Origin: CBFHND01 sp965657085
GTDB lineage: Bacteria > Pseudomonadota > Alphaproteobacteria > Rhodobacterales > Rhodobacteraceae
Direction: 5' to 3'
Length of the DNA stretch: 64,000 nucleotides
Assembly (NCBI GenBank): GCA_965657085.1
Contig: CBFHND010000016.1
Coordinates: 8,393 to 72,392, forward strand
Below, one piece after another: positions 1-9,600 of this stretch. The notes under the pieces were generated by a model, which did no database searches, had not been told where the DNA came from, and was given only the letters and a program-made list of their open reading frames with translations. The translations under genes and the position numbers were made by a program. How positions within the stretch are numbered: the first letter of the stretch is position 1; each line of letters opens with the position of its first letter.

Positions 1-17
1 TGAGGTGCGAACAGACA

Positions 18-602
18 ATGGACGGCGACTTCAGAACGGAATTTACGCGCAGCCCCAATGCGCTGAAACACCACCCGGCGCTGGTGCTGAATGCGGATTA
101 CCGACCGCTCAGTTATTACCCGCTGTCGCTCTGGCCATGGCAGGAAGCGGTCAAGGCGGCCTGGCTCGACCGGGTGGACATCGTCGCCGAATACGACGAG
201 GTGGTCCGAAGCCCCAGCACCGAGATCAGGATACCGTCGGTTGTTGTTCTCAAGGACTATGTCAAACCTCAAAAGCGCGTGGCCTTCACGCGCTTTAATT
301 TGTTTCTGAGGGACGAATTCCGCTGCCAGTACTGTGGGTCCAAGGGTGATCTGACGTTTGACCACGTGGTGCCGCGCGCCAGCGGCGGGGTGACCAGTTG
401 GCAGAACGTGGTGGCCGCCTGCAGCCCGTGCAACCTGCGCAAAGGGTCCAGGGCGCTGCACCGCACGGGGCTTTCGTTGCGCAAACCCCCGCGCCAACCG
501 GGAGCGGAAGAGTTGCGCAACATGGGCCGCAAATTCCCGCCCAACCACCTGCACGACAGCTGGATGGACTTCCTGTATTGGGATGCCGAACTGGAGGCTT
601 AG
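18..602 (+). CDS. HNH endonuclease family protein
   Basis: A 194-aa protein with a complete HNH/zinc motif: Cys103-x2-Cys106, Asp115-His116, Asn130 and Cys135-x2-Cys138-Asn139. The two CxxC pairs would hold a structural zinc and the DH...N residues would form the nicking centre of a beta-beta-alpha-metal nuclease. The first 100 residues have the layout of the stand-alone HNH family common in alphaproteobacteria. The ATG is preceded by GAGGTG. No partner gene (methylase, terminase, toxin) lies beside it, so a restriction or phage role is not supported; the biological substrate is unknown. Confidence 0.9.
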   Translation: MDGDFRTEFTRSPNALKHHPALVLNADYRPLSYYPLSLWPWQEAVKAAWLDRVDIVAEYDEVVRSPSTEIRIPSVVVLKDYVKPQKRVAFTRFNLFLRDEFRCQYCGSKGDLTFDHVVPRASGGVTSWQNVVAACSPCNLRKGSRALHRTGLSLRKPPRQPGAEELRNMGRKFPPNHLHDSWMDFLYWDAELEA

Positions 603-757
603 CGCTTGGCGTTTCGGTGGTGAAGGACCGCGCGGCGCCCCGTCTTGCGTTCATTGCCGGCGACAACGAATGTCAGCGTTCTCGAAAGCAGAAGTTGATG
701 GCAGGATTGGGTCTCGCAACCAATACAACCCGATTTTCACTTGTGGGAGTGCGAAAA

Positions 758-1807
758 TCAAGCCGCCTTTGCCAGCAGAACGCGTTGGTCCCGTTTTGCT
801 GCCAACTCTTCAGTTTCCTTACGAGTCATACAACGGCGTGCCTGCGGGCCGTATCCCGAACTATGCATGTTCGCCAGTTCTGGAAACAGAGCCAAGATCT
901 CGGCGCGCTGATGCTGTTTCAACATCTTTTGTGCACACGGTCCGGGATAGAAGCTTTCAGAGGGTAAGCCATCTGAGAACAGTATGGAATGTTTTGCCAA
1001 CAGGATGTGGTAGTACACGACATCCAGCTTGCCTTTCATTAACCGAACACCCGGCCACGAAAGCAAGCCCTTGGCAGGTGCCAGAAACTGCTGTTCTGGA
1101 AGGCCGTCAAATGTACGGTCTTTCGTCAGGAGCACCTTATGCTGGGGTGATACAACGAGGTCACGCAGTGGCAAGTTCTGGCCAAGCGCACCGGCGGAAA
1201 TTTTGATGGGTTTGCTGCTGCTCGACTCCAGCGGCCACGACATCCTGGAACTCGAAATCCACAGGATCGGCATTGGTCCATCATCAAGCGTGACAACCAT
1301 ATCGCCTTCCTGCAGTTCTTCTACCAGAACTTCGCCATGGGCCGTCAGGATCTTTGTTCCTCCTGCAAAGCAAACAGGACCAGGCGCAGGGGTCTCATCA
1401 ACACCCTGTATGTCGATTGCTCCATTTCCGAACGAGTCCATTTCAGTCTGCGTCGCGGTTTCTTCCGGCAAAAATGCCAAACGTGTTGTGTCGCCTGCAG
1501 CGGGGTAGTCTTGCACCGTGACAATATAGACAACCGACCCTTGTAATTGATCGGGAACTTGTTGGGCGCCATCGCTGTTTCTGGTTGGAAGGGTGCCGCT
1601 CAGTTCGAAGGTGAAGTCATAACTTGTGCCACCGATCGAAATCTGTGTGTCAGGATCTACACCACCGCCCGCAGGCTGCTCCAGGAACAAGTCACCGCTT
1701 CCGCCCGAAGCAACAAAAGTAATCTCAACAGCAGCGTCGCCTTTCAGGTTCAAAGCTGGGTTGTTGGCGGTGCCGCTATCCGTTCTTGCCCAGAAAGTTG
1801 ATGGCAT
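758..1807 (-). CDS. Hint domain-containing protein
   Basis: A 349-aa protein with an N-terminal beta-rich region (about residues 1-140) and a C-terminal Hint_2-type (hedgehog/intein-like) domain. The domain begins at Cys146 in CFAGGTKI and carries the block-B histidine in VSPQHKVL. Hint domains of this type can cleave the peptide bond before the cysteine; that this copy does so is inference. The start at 1807 is chosen because AAGGA lies 8 bases upstream; an ATG 21 bases further out has no ribosome-binding site. It is more diverged than the two Hint proteins at 6699 and 12166, lacks RTX repeats, and has no signal peptide. The gene stands alone. Confidence 0.85.
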   Translation of the reverse strand: MPSTFWARTDSGTANNPALNLKGDAAVEITFVASGGSGDLFLEQPAGGGVDPDTQISIGGTSYDFTFELSGTLPTRNSDGAQQVPDQLQGSVVYIVTVQDYPAAGDTTRLAFLPEETATQTEMDSFGNGAIDIQGVDETPAPGPVCFAGGTKILTAHGEVLVEELQEGDMVVTLDDGPMPILWISSSRMSWPLESSSSKPIKISAGALGQNLPLRDLVVSPQHKVLLTKDRTFDGLPEQQFLAPAKGLLSWPGVRLMKGKLDVVYYHILLAKHSILFSDGLPSESFYPGPCAQKMLKQHQRAEILALFPELANMHSSGYGPQARRCMTRKETEELAAKRDQRVLLAKAA

Positions 1808-2085
1808 GATGTCGTTCCTTAAAGCCATGCAGATTTGCTCAATTGTGCGCTAGGCGGCATCCGTGTCAGCTTTGTGGAATATTTGTGCGCAATCGGTGAT
1901 GATGTATTTGGAACCCTCAGTCCGGGGGCTGAAAAGAGTATGCGGGGATCGGGCGTTAACGCAGGTTTTGTGAAGTCGTCAGCGGCCCAATTCTACGGAT
2001 CTGACAGAAAAACCGCCAATCGACAATTTGTAGCCAACGGCAACTTCGTCTGCATAACCGAAGCAAAGACGTCTCAAGCCCAGAT

Positions 2086-3138
2086 CTATCCCTTCGCGCG
2101 CATCAGCATCCCGTAGAGGTCGCGGGGGTCGTCGGGATCGGCCAACAGGTCGAGCGGGTGATAGAACGCGGTGCCCCTGATCCGGTCACGCACGAACCGC
2201 AGGGCGCTGAAATCCTCGATGGCAAAGCCCACGCTGTCAAAGAGGGTGATCTGGCGATCGGACGTGCGGCCCGGTTTGGCGCCGGTCAGGACCTCCCAGA
2301 ACTCGGTCACGGGATGATCCGGATCCAGTTGCTGGATGTCGCCTTCGATCCGGGTCTGGGGCGGGTATTCAACAAAGATGTCAGAGCGTTGCAGGATCGC
2401 GGGGGCCAGTTCCGTCTTGCCCGGACAATCGCCGCCGATGGCGTTTATGTGCACGCCCGCGCCGACCATGTTGTCGGTCAGGATGGTGGCATATTGCTTG
2501 TCCGCGGTGCAGGTGGTGATGATTTGCGCGCCCTCGATCGCCTCTTCGGCGCTGGCGCAGCAGGTCACGGTCAGCCCGGCGCCGTCCAGATTGCGCGCGC
2601 ATTTCCCGGTGGCGGCGGGGTCGGTGTCGTAAAGCCGGATGTGATCCACGCCCACGATCGCCTGCATGGCAAGGCTCTGGAACTCCGACTGCGCGCCGTT
2701 GCCGATCATCGCCATGGTTTTCGAGCCCCGAGGGGCCAGCACCCGTGCCACCAGCGCCGATGTGGCGGCGGTGCGCAGGGCGGTCAGCATGGTCATTTCA
2801 GACAGCAGAACCGGATACCCCGTGCCAACATCCGCCAAGAGGCCAAAGGCCGTGACAGTCTGCAACCCGTCGGCGGTGTTCTTGGGGTGGCCGTTGACGT
2901 ATTTAAAGCCGTAAACCTCGCCGTCCGAGGTCGGCATCAGTTCGATCACGCCCTCGGTGGAATGGGAGGCCACGCGCGGGGTCTTGTCGAACAGCTCCCA
3001 GCGGCGAAAGTCGGCTTCGATATAGTCGGCCAGCCCGCGCAGGGCGTCGTGCAGACCGATGTGATGGATCAGTTGCATCATGTGATCCACGGAGACGAAA
3101 GGCACGAGCGCCTTGTCGGATGGGGTGAGGTTTGTCAT
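2086..3138 (-). CDS. Ornithine cyclodeaminase
   Basis: A 350-aa member of the ornithine cyclodeaminase/mu-crystallin family, which converts L-ornithine to L-proline and ammonia using NAD+ in the cytoplasm. The Rossmann nucleotide-binding motif GNGAQSE is near residue 148, and the substrate-side segment around residues 45-110 matches the family. It lies 16 bp downstream of the arginase gene on the same strand, so the pair would turn arginine into urea and ornithine and then proline. Length is normal for the family. A lysine or alanine-type substrate cannot be excluded from sequence, but the arginase neighbour makes ornithine the best choice. Confidence 0.92.
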   Translation of the reverse strand: MTNLTPSDKALVPFVSVDHMMQLIHHIGLHDALRGLADYIEADFRRWELFDKTPRVASHSTEGVIELMPTSDGEVYGFKYVNGHPKNTADGLQTVTAFGLLADVGTGYPVLLSEMTMLTALRTAATSALVARVLAPRGSKTMAMIGNGAQSEFQSLAMQAIVGVDHIRLYDTDPAATGKCARNLDGAGLTVTCCASAEEAIEGAQIITTCTADKQYATILTDNMVGAGVHINAIGGDCPGKTELAPAILQRSDIFVEYPPQTRIEGDIQQLDPDHPVTEFWEVLTGAKPGRTSDRQITLFDSVGFAIEDFSALRFVRDRIRGTAFYHPLDLLADPDDPRDLYGMLMRAKG

Positions 3139-3154
3139 CTAAGGTTCCGATATA

Positions 3155-4078
3155 TCAGCCAAAAGCCCGTGTGGGGCGATCAAAGACGCGGCGGCCCAGG
3201 GCCGAGGCCGTAAGGTCCACCATCAACTGGGCGGTCCGCCCGCGTTCATCGAGGAACGGGTTGAGTTCCACGAGATCAAGCGAGGTCATCAGACCGCTGT
3301 CGTGCAGCATCTCCATCACCAGATGCGCCTCGCGTATAGTGGCGCCCCCCGGCACGGTGGTGCCCACCGCAGGGGCCACGGAAGGGTCGAGGAAATCGAC
3401 ATCCAGCGACACGTGCAGATGCCCGCCCGCCGCTGCCACTGCCCCCAGAAACTTTGCCAGCGGCGTGGCGATGCCGGTTTCGTCAATGGCCCGCATGTCG
3501 ACATAGGTGACATCGGTGCCTTCCAGATCGGCGCGTTCGGCGGCGTCCACCGACCGCAGCCCGATCATGCAGATGTTTTCGTGCGGCACAGGGTGGTCGA
3601 CCGCAGGAAAGCCGTCGAACCCGGCGCGGCCCGCAATAAAACCCACGGGGGTGCCGTGCAGGTTGCCCGAGGCGGTGCTTTGCGGCGTGTGATAGTCGGT
3701 GTGCGCATCCAGCCATAGAACAAAGAGCGGCTTGCCCATCTTGGCGGCGTGGCGCGCGGCACCCAGCACGGTCCCCAGCGACAGCGCATGATCGCCGCCC
3801 ATGAAGATGGGCAATCCGTCCTGCAGGGCGGCCTCCGACGCCTCTGCCAGGCTCTGCGTCCAGGCGATGGTTTCGTTCAGCGCGTGGATGTGGCCTGCGC
3901 CTGTTTCGGAAAAGGGGCGGGGGGCCACGTTGCCGCGGTCCTCGACGCTGTGGCCCAGATCGGTCAGCGCTTTGGCCAGACCGGCGGTGCGGTAGGCGTC
4001 GGGGCCCATCAGGCACCCTGCGCGGCGCTTGCCGCAATCCATGGGCGCGCCGACGAGAATGGAGTTGATCTGTGACAT
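3155..4078 (-). CDS. rocF: Arginase
   Basis: A 307-aa ureohydrolase that hydrolyses L-arginine to ornithine and urea. Manganese-binding motifs of the family are visible: GGDHALS, DAHTDYHT and DVDFLDPS, the last followed by the PAVGT segment. Length matches Brucella/Agrobacterium-type arginases. The start at 4078 has GGAAG just upstream on the coding strand; a longer reading to 4135 would run into the regulator's promoter. It is the first gene of an operon with ornithine cyclodeaminase and is divergent from an Lrp/AsnC regulator, an arrangement suggesting arginine-induced control. Confidence 0.95.
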   Translation of the reverse strand: MSQINSILVGAPMDCGKRRAGCLMGPDAYRTAGLAKALTDLGHSVEDRGNVAPRPFSETGAGHIHALNETIAWTQSLAEASEAALQDGLPIFMGGDHALSLGTVLGAARHAAKMGKPLFVLWLDAHTDYHTPQSTASGNLHGTPVGFIAGRAGFDGFPAVDHPVPHENICMIGLRSVDAAERADLEGTDVTYVDMRAIDETGIATPLAKFLGAVAAAGGHLHVSLDVDFLDPSVAPAVGTTVPGGATIREAHLVMEMLHDSGLMTSLDLVELNPFLDERGRTAQLMVDLTASALGRRVFDRPTRAFG

Positions 4079-4173
4079 GGGCACCTTCCGCGTTGTTGTT
4101 TCTCTCAGATAGGTGGCGAAATGTTGCGTGGACAAGCATCCAAACTGTCCTTATTGAAAGCGCATTGATCAAA
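4079..4173. promoter_or_regulatory. Divergent promoter region between arginase and Lrp-type regulator
   Basis: The 95 bp separating the divergent arginase and regulator starts must hold both promoters. It is AT-richer than the flanking genes. By analogy with Lrp/AsnC systems the regulator probably binds here; no operator sequence can be assigned with certainty. Confidence 0.5.
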
Positions 4174-4611
4174 ATGGATGCCAAGATGGACGAAACGGAT
4201 AAAAAGCTGATCGCCGCGCTGCGCCATGATTCCCGCGCGTCCTTGTCGGATCTGGCGTCCGGCCTTGGGGTGTCACGGACCACTGTGCGCGGGCGGCTGG
4301 AGCGGTTGCAGGCGCGGGGTGACATCCTCGGGTTTTCGGTGGTCCTGCGCGAGGATGCCCTGCGCGATCCGGTGCGGGGGCTGATGATGATCGGAATCGA
4401 AGGGCGCGGTACCGAACGCATCATTCGCCAGCTTCAGGGCATGAGTGCGGTGCGCGCCGTACATTCGACCAATGGCCGCTGGGACGTGATCGTGGAGATC
4501 GGCACCGACACGCTGGAAAGCTTTGACGCGGTGCTGTTCGATATTCGGCGGCTGGATGGGGTCGTGGCGAGCGAGACGTCGCTTTTACTGTCGACGCGCA
4601 AGTCCGCCTAG
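4174..4611 (+). CDS. Lrp/AsnC family transcriptional regulator
   Basis: A 145-aa regulator with an N-terminal winged helix-turn-helix (about residues 10-55, containing LASGLGVSRTTVRGRLERL) and a C-terminal RAM/AsnC ligand-binding domain (about 65-140). Lrp-type proteins form dimers to octamers and respond to amino acids. It is divergent from arginase/ornithine cyclodeaminase, so arginine or ornithine is the likely effector (inference). Two in-frame ATGs, at 4174 and 4186, are both possible starts. Its stop overlaps that of the convergent dsbB by 4 bp. Confidence 0.92.
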   Translation: MDAKMDETDKKLIAALRHDSRASLSDLASGLGVSRTTVRGRLERLQARGDILGFSVVLREDALRDPVRGLMMIGIEGRGTERIIRQLQGMSAVRAVHSTNGRWDVIVEIGTDTLESFDAVLFDIRRLDGVVASETSLLLSTRKSA

Positions 4612-5069
4612 GCGGGCCTGCGCAGCGCCATCAGCCACACCGCCACCAGCGCCAGCGAGATCAGGCCGTTCCATCCGGCCATGGAGATCCCCAGGAAGTC
4701 CCACGCGATATCATCGCAACGCACCAGTGGGGCCGACAGGATCTGGTCCAGCAACTCATCGGCGCTGAGACCTTGGGTGCTGCCGGACGTGCAGGTCGAA
4801 GGACCTTCCCACCAGCGTTGTTCGACGCCCACATGATAGAACCCGATGGCCGAGGTGGTGGCGGCGGCCAATGCGCCCAGCAGGATCAGGCCCGCGCGGG
4901 GCAGGGCCAGGGCCACAGCACCCACCACAATGGCCACCACATGCGGATAGCGTTGCCAGATGCACATCTTGCAGGGCGCCAGCCCGCCCCAGTGCTGAAA
5001 GGCCAGCGCCCCCAGCATCAGCGCCGCCGATCCACCGGCGGCCAAAAGGATGAATGCGCGCTGGTTCAT
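4608..5069 (-). CDS. dsbB: Disulfide bond formation protein B
   Basis: A 153-aa inner-membrane protein with four predicted helices. It would reoxidise periplasmic DsbA and pass electrons to quinone. Both redox pairs are visible: CKMC (first periplasmic loop, about residues 33-36) and two cysteines in the second loop (STCTSG and VRCDD). Its ATG overlaps the stop of the upstream DedA-like gene by 4 bp, indicating translational coupling. No dsbA lies in the window. Confidence 0.9.
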   Translation of the reverse strand: MNQRAFILLAAGGSAALMLGALAFQHWGGLAPCKMCIWQRYPHVVAIVVGAVALALPRAGLILLGALAAATTSAIGFYHVGVEQRWWEGPSTCTSGSTQGLSADELLDQILSAPLVRCDDIAWDFLGISMAGWNGLISLALVAVWLMALRRPA

Positions 5070-5644
5070 AGATACCTCACTGCAAAGAAACCGCCCATCA
5101 ACAGGACCACGGCAATAGTGAACATAAGGCCCAGCCGCTTTTCAATGAAATCACGAACCGGTGGGCCGAATTTCCACAAAAGTGCGGCCACGAAGAAAAA
5201 CCGCAGACCGCGCGCCAGGATCGAGGTGGCGACGAAGGTGGCAAGCGGCATACCTGTCCAGCCCGACATGATCGTGATGACCTTGTAGGGAAAGGGGGTC
5301 ACGCCCGCGGTCAGCACCGCCCAGAAACCCAGATCGTTGAAGCGGGTGTTGAATTCGGCCATCGCCTCGGCCTTGCCAAGGGACGCAAGGATAGGCTGGC
5401 CAATGGTGTCAAAGGCCAGCGCCCCGATGGCATAGCCCAGCAAGCCCCCCAGAACCGAGGCCACCAGCGCCACGCCCGCGATCAGCCACGCCTGCGAGGG
5501 GCGGGCGAGGATCATCGGAATGATCAACACATCGGGTGGGATCGGAAACACGGAACTTTCAATGAAAGATACGAGGGCCAAAATCCACAGCGCTTTGCGA
5601 TGTTCGGCCATGCGCAGCGTCCAGTCGTAAAGCTCTCTGATCAC
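5066..5644 (-). CDS. DedA/YqaA family membrane protein
   Basis: About 192 aa with the VTT/SNARE-associated (DedA-like) architecture: an amphipathic N-terminal stretch, the conserved SFIESSVFPIPPDV re-entrant motif, and several hydrophobic helices. Members are linked to lipid flipping and membrane homeostasis; the YqaA subgroup is not well characterised. A GTG start at 5644 is chosen because AGGACGG lies 7 bases upstream and the protein then begins with the usual basic N-terminus; the open frame extends to an ATG at 5683 with no clear ribosome-binding site. It is cotranscribed with dsbB. Confidence 0.85.
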   Translation of the reverse strand: MIRELYDWTLRMAEHRKALWILALVSFIESSVFPIPPDVLIIPMILARPSQAWLIAGVALVASVLGGLLGYAIGALAFDTIGQPILASLGKAEAMAEFNTRFNDLGFWAVLTAGVTPFPYKVITIMSGWTGMPLATFVATSILARGLRFFFVAALLWKFGPPVRDFIEKRLGLMFTIAVVLLMGGFFAVRYL

Positions 5645-5778
5645 CTTGGGTCCGTCCTGTAGCTGTTCACGGCGGCAGATCACGGCAGGGCGTTCAGGTC
5701 AAGATGTCAGAGGTTGCCGGGCAGGTGCCGTTTTGCACTGGACCTGCCTGCGCGCGCAGGCTAATCCCTGTTCCCGAG

Positions 5779-5864
5779 GCCCAAGTGGCGGAATGGTAGA
5801 CGCAGGGGATTCAAAATCCCCCGCCTTTGCGGGCGTGCCGGTTCGAGTCCGGCCTTGGGTACCA
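5779..5864 (+). tRNA. tRNA-Leu (anticodon CAA)
   Basis: An 86-base class II tRNA with encoded CCA. The acceptor GCCCAAG pairs with CTTGGGT (first pair G-U), the anticodon stem GGGGA/TCCCC encloses the loop TTCAAAA with anticodon CAA, a variable arm follows, and the T loop GTTCGAGTCC is intact. The discriminator is A5861 and CCA occupies 5862-5864. No repeat of its 3' end was noticed nearby, so there is no sign of an element integrated at this tRNA. Confidence 0.95.
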
Positions 5865-6698
5865 GCCTCAATTTTCATGCGAATCTGTTGTTCGAAATGC
5901 TGCTTTGGCTGACGCGGGGTAAGCGTGTGATTCGCAGGATTCGGCCGTGTTAACCCTGCTGCCGGGATCAATTTGGGCATTTTTTGGGCATTGGTTCCCT
6001 TTCGTAAACGGCACCTTTCGCCTTTGATCGCTCATTGAGCAGGCGACAATCCCGGCAAACGATTGTGGCACTGTTTCGATTCTGGAAACGCAAATGCGCT
6101 GCGTTCTCTTGGGATTCAGCGAAATTGGCTAAAATTGTGGCAAAACCGTGCAAATGACAGAAACAATGTGCGCAGGCCCTTTTATCGCAAGGGTTGTATT
6201 GAGGATTGTATTGCCGCGTTTCGGCCCGAATTGCCGCATTTTTCGGACATTTTTCGCTTTGTTCGGCCCGGCACGCTGGGTATTACTGACATTGCCCAAC
6301 TGGGGGGCGATGTCTGTAGGTCACGGGGGCGACCGCACAAGCTGCACTTTTTGAGTGTGGGAGAAGTGCGTTCGCTACGTTGCGGTTGCAACTGTTCTGA
6401 ACGTTTGCGTGTCGAGAGAACCGGCGCGTCTGGAACGTCCGTTCGTGGATTTTCACTCTCCCTCCTGTTGTTTGCATGTGCCGGTCGCCCGGAAAACCGC
6501 GCATCGCTCCTTTTTGGGTAACGCGTTTCGAAAGACGGAGATAGGACTGTGCGCCACCAAGTCAAAACCACCGCATTCTGCCAACCCAAGCCTCAAGGGG
6601 CGGGTCGTTCGCATATCGCGATGCTATCTTCGGAGCTTTCAGATTTTTACCCGGCCGCGCTGCGTGCCATCAGCGGCAACGCCTAGGAGATCCATGCT
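5865..6698. other. 834-bp gene-free region ahead of the giant RTX gene
   Basis: No credible gene was found here. Open frames on both strands are short, lack ribosome-binding sites and have unnatural amino-acid composition. The stretch is AT-richer than its surroundings, with runs such as TTTTTTGGGC near 5980-5990 and repeated TTGCCGCATTT-like words near 6210-6245. It probably holds the promoter and a long 5' leader for the 1725-aa protein. A clear ribosome-binding site (AGGAG, 6685-6689) sits ahead of that start. Confidence 0.5.
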
Positions 6699-9600
6699 AT
6701 GACCAAATTTATTGACTTCAATGATCTTGCGACCGGCACAGTCGTCGACAACGAGTACACCAGTCAGGGCGTGACCATTTCAGCCACCGGCGGGTCGAAC
6801 AAGGCGATGATCTTTGACACCGCGAACCCGACAGGGGGCGACAACGACCTGTCAACCACCAACCTCGGCAAAGCGCTGATCATTTCGGAAGATGGCGATT
6901 CAAGCGATCCCGATGACAATGGCGGCGGCGGCACCTTCACCTTCATGTTCGACGATCCGTCGGACATCAACCGCTTGTCTTTCCTCGACCTCGAAGAGGG
7001 CGCTTGGGTGCGCTTCTATGATGCTGCGGGCAACGAAATCACATCGGTCACTGTTTCGGCCACGGGCGACAATGGTCAGGCTATAGTGGACTTCGACGTA
7101 TCCGGCGTGACCCGCATGGAAGTCGAGTTGAAAGGCTCCGGCGCCATCGACAACCTCGTTTATGACACGACTTCGGGCCTTGATGGCGTGGTCGAAGGCG
7201 ACAATGACGCCAACCTGATCGACGCGGTCTATGATGAAGACCCCGATGGCGATTGCATCGATGCGGGCGACGCGGTTCTGCCTGGCGAAGGCCCCAACGA
7301 TGATATCGTGGACGCGCTCGGCGGTGACGATACGGTTCTGGCCGGTGCGGCAGATGACGACGTTTACGCAGGCAGCGGCAATGACAGCGTTGATGGCGGG
7401 GCAGGCGACGACCTGATCTATGGCGACAGCAATTACGACGGCCCCAACGCGGGCAGCACCGAGCGTGAAAGCTTTGAGTGGGATCTGGCCGGCGTGTCCG
7501 ACGGCGGCGATCTGAATGGGTTTACCCAGAACACCGGAAATGTGGATGTCACCTTTTCCATCCTGTCGGAAAGCAACGGCGTGGACACGGAGTTTTCGAA
7601 CGACGACCAGAATGTTCAGAACCTTGATGCCGATGGCAATCCGGTAAACGACAACAGCTCTCTCGACAGCTTGCTGGGCGGCAGCGGCAAATCGGCCGAC
7701 TACCAACTGGCGTTCTCGAATGCGGTTGAAGACGTATCGTTCCGGGTCAATGACATCGATGGCGATGGCGTGGTGCGCATCACTGCCTATGATGCAGATG
7801 ACAACCCGATCACCGTCTTCCTCGAAGGCGGCGAGAATCTCACGCTGCTCGATACCGATGGTGTGGCGGGCAATGATACGGCCGACAGCAACGGCGGCTA
7901 CCTGGACGACGATTCCGAGGAATATTCGTTGCTGGTCAGCATTCCGGGCCCTGTGTCGCGGATCGTGATCGAACACGATCAGGACGGTGGCAGCAATTCG
8001 GGCATCAACATCACGGATGTCTATTACGATGCGCCCGTGGTCGATGATGGTCCGGCTGGCGATGACACGTTGGATGGCGGGTCAGGCGATGACACCATTT
8101 TTGGCGAAGAGGGCAACGACGTCCTGATGGGCGGCTCGGGGAACGATTCCCTTGTGGGCGGCGAAGGCGATGATCTGGTTGTCGGCGATGATGGCCTTGG
8201 CTGCCTGTCGCGTGACGATCTGTTTGAAACGCGGGCGCAGGATATTTCGAATATCGTGCTCTATTTCGAGACCGATCTTGATGGCGAAATAGATTACTCG
8301 GTCAAGATCGACGGCTTCCCCGATAGCGGCACATCGACCTTCATCAGCAACGATCTCGACGACTATTTCGACCAGATGCTGGCCTATGTCTACGACGAGA
8401 ACCCCGACCTGGCCGGCGCTTCGATCACGGCGGGTGTGTCGATCAAGGGCGGCGTCGAAGACACCAAGTTCTATGCGGTCAGCGGTGACACCAATGGCCC
8501 GCTGCCGGACGTTGGGCCGACGGACAACACAGGCCCCGGCAATGATCTCGAACTTGAGTATTCCGATTTCTTCGCCACCTACGATCCCGATGCGGTCACA
8601 CCGCCCACGACATCCGACGGTTTTGATGACACGCTGGTCGGTGGCGAAGGCAACGATACGCTCGTGGGGGAATGCGGCAATGACGTCCTCACGGGCGGCG
8701 CTGGCGCGGACACGGTTCTGGGCGGCGCGGATTCCGACACTATCTTTGGCGGTGCGGGCGATGTCGTTGATGGTGGATCGGGCGGGTTTGATGTCGATCC
8801 GACGCTGAACACCGACTATGACGTGCTGGACCTGACGGGCCAGGGGTCCTACGTCCTCGAAGACGTTACGCCCGATGGAAACGGCAACGGTTTCAACGGC
8901 ACAGTTGTCTTTGTCGACGGTTCAGGCAATCCCACCGGCGAAACGCTTGTCTTCACCGAGATCGAAGAGATCATCGGTGATGAGCTCAACCGCGATCCCG
9001 ACGCGGTTGATGACAGCGACACAACCGATGAAGACACGTCGATCACGGTGAATCTGCTGGCCAACGACAGCGACCCGGACGGCGACATGCTGACGGTGAC
9101 TTCGGCGACTGTGCCTTCCGATCAAGGTTCGCTGATCGACAATGGCGACGGCACCGTGACCTTCACGCCCGCGCCAGATTTCAACGGCGAAGCGACGATC
9201 ACCTACACCATCTCCGATGGCAACGGTGGCGAAGACACGGCCAAGCATGTCATCGACGTGACCCCGGTCAATGACGCGCCGGTTGCGAACGATGACACCG
9301 ACACCACGGACGAAGATACGCCCGTGACCATCGATGTCCTTGCCAACGACACGGATGTGGATGGCGACACGCTGACCATCACCGATGCCTCGGTGCCAGT
9401 GGCGCAAGGTACGGTCGATATCGTGGGCAACAAGCTGGTGTTCACACCTGCGGATGATTTCGTGGGCGAAGCGACCATCAGCTACACCATCTCCGATGGC
9501 AACGGCGGCGAGGACAGCGCGGATGTGACCGTGACCGTCAACAACGTCAACGAAGGCCCCGATGCCGTCGATGACGATGGTGGCGAGGTTCTGGTGGGCA

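Noticed and set aside
18..602. HNH nuclease as part of a restriction or defence system
   Set aside because: No methylase, helicase or other partner lies next to it within the window; upstream sequence is not available.
5720..5760. Inverted repeats (GGCAGGT/ACCTGCC) just upstream of tRNA-Leu
   Set aside because: Could be a promoter-region structure or terminator, but short and without T-run; too weak to annotate.
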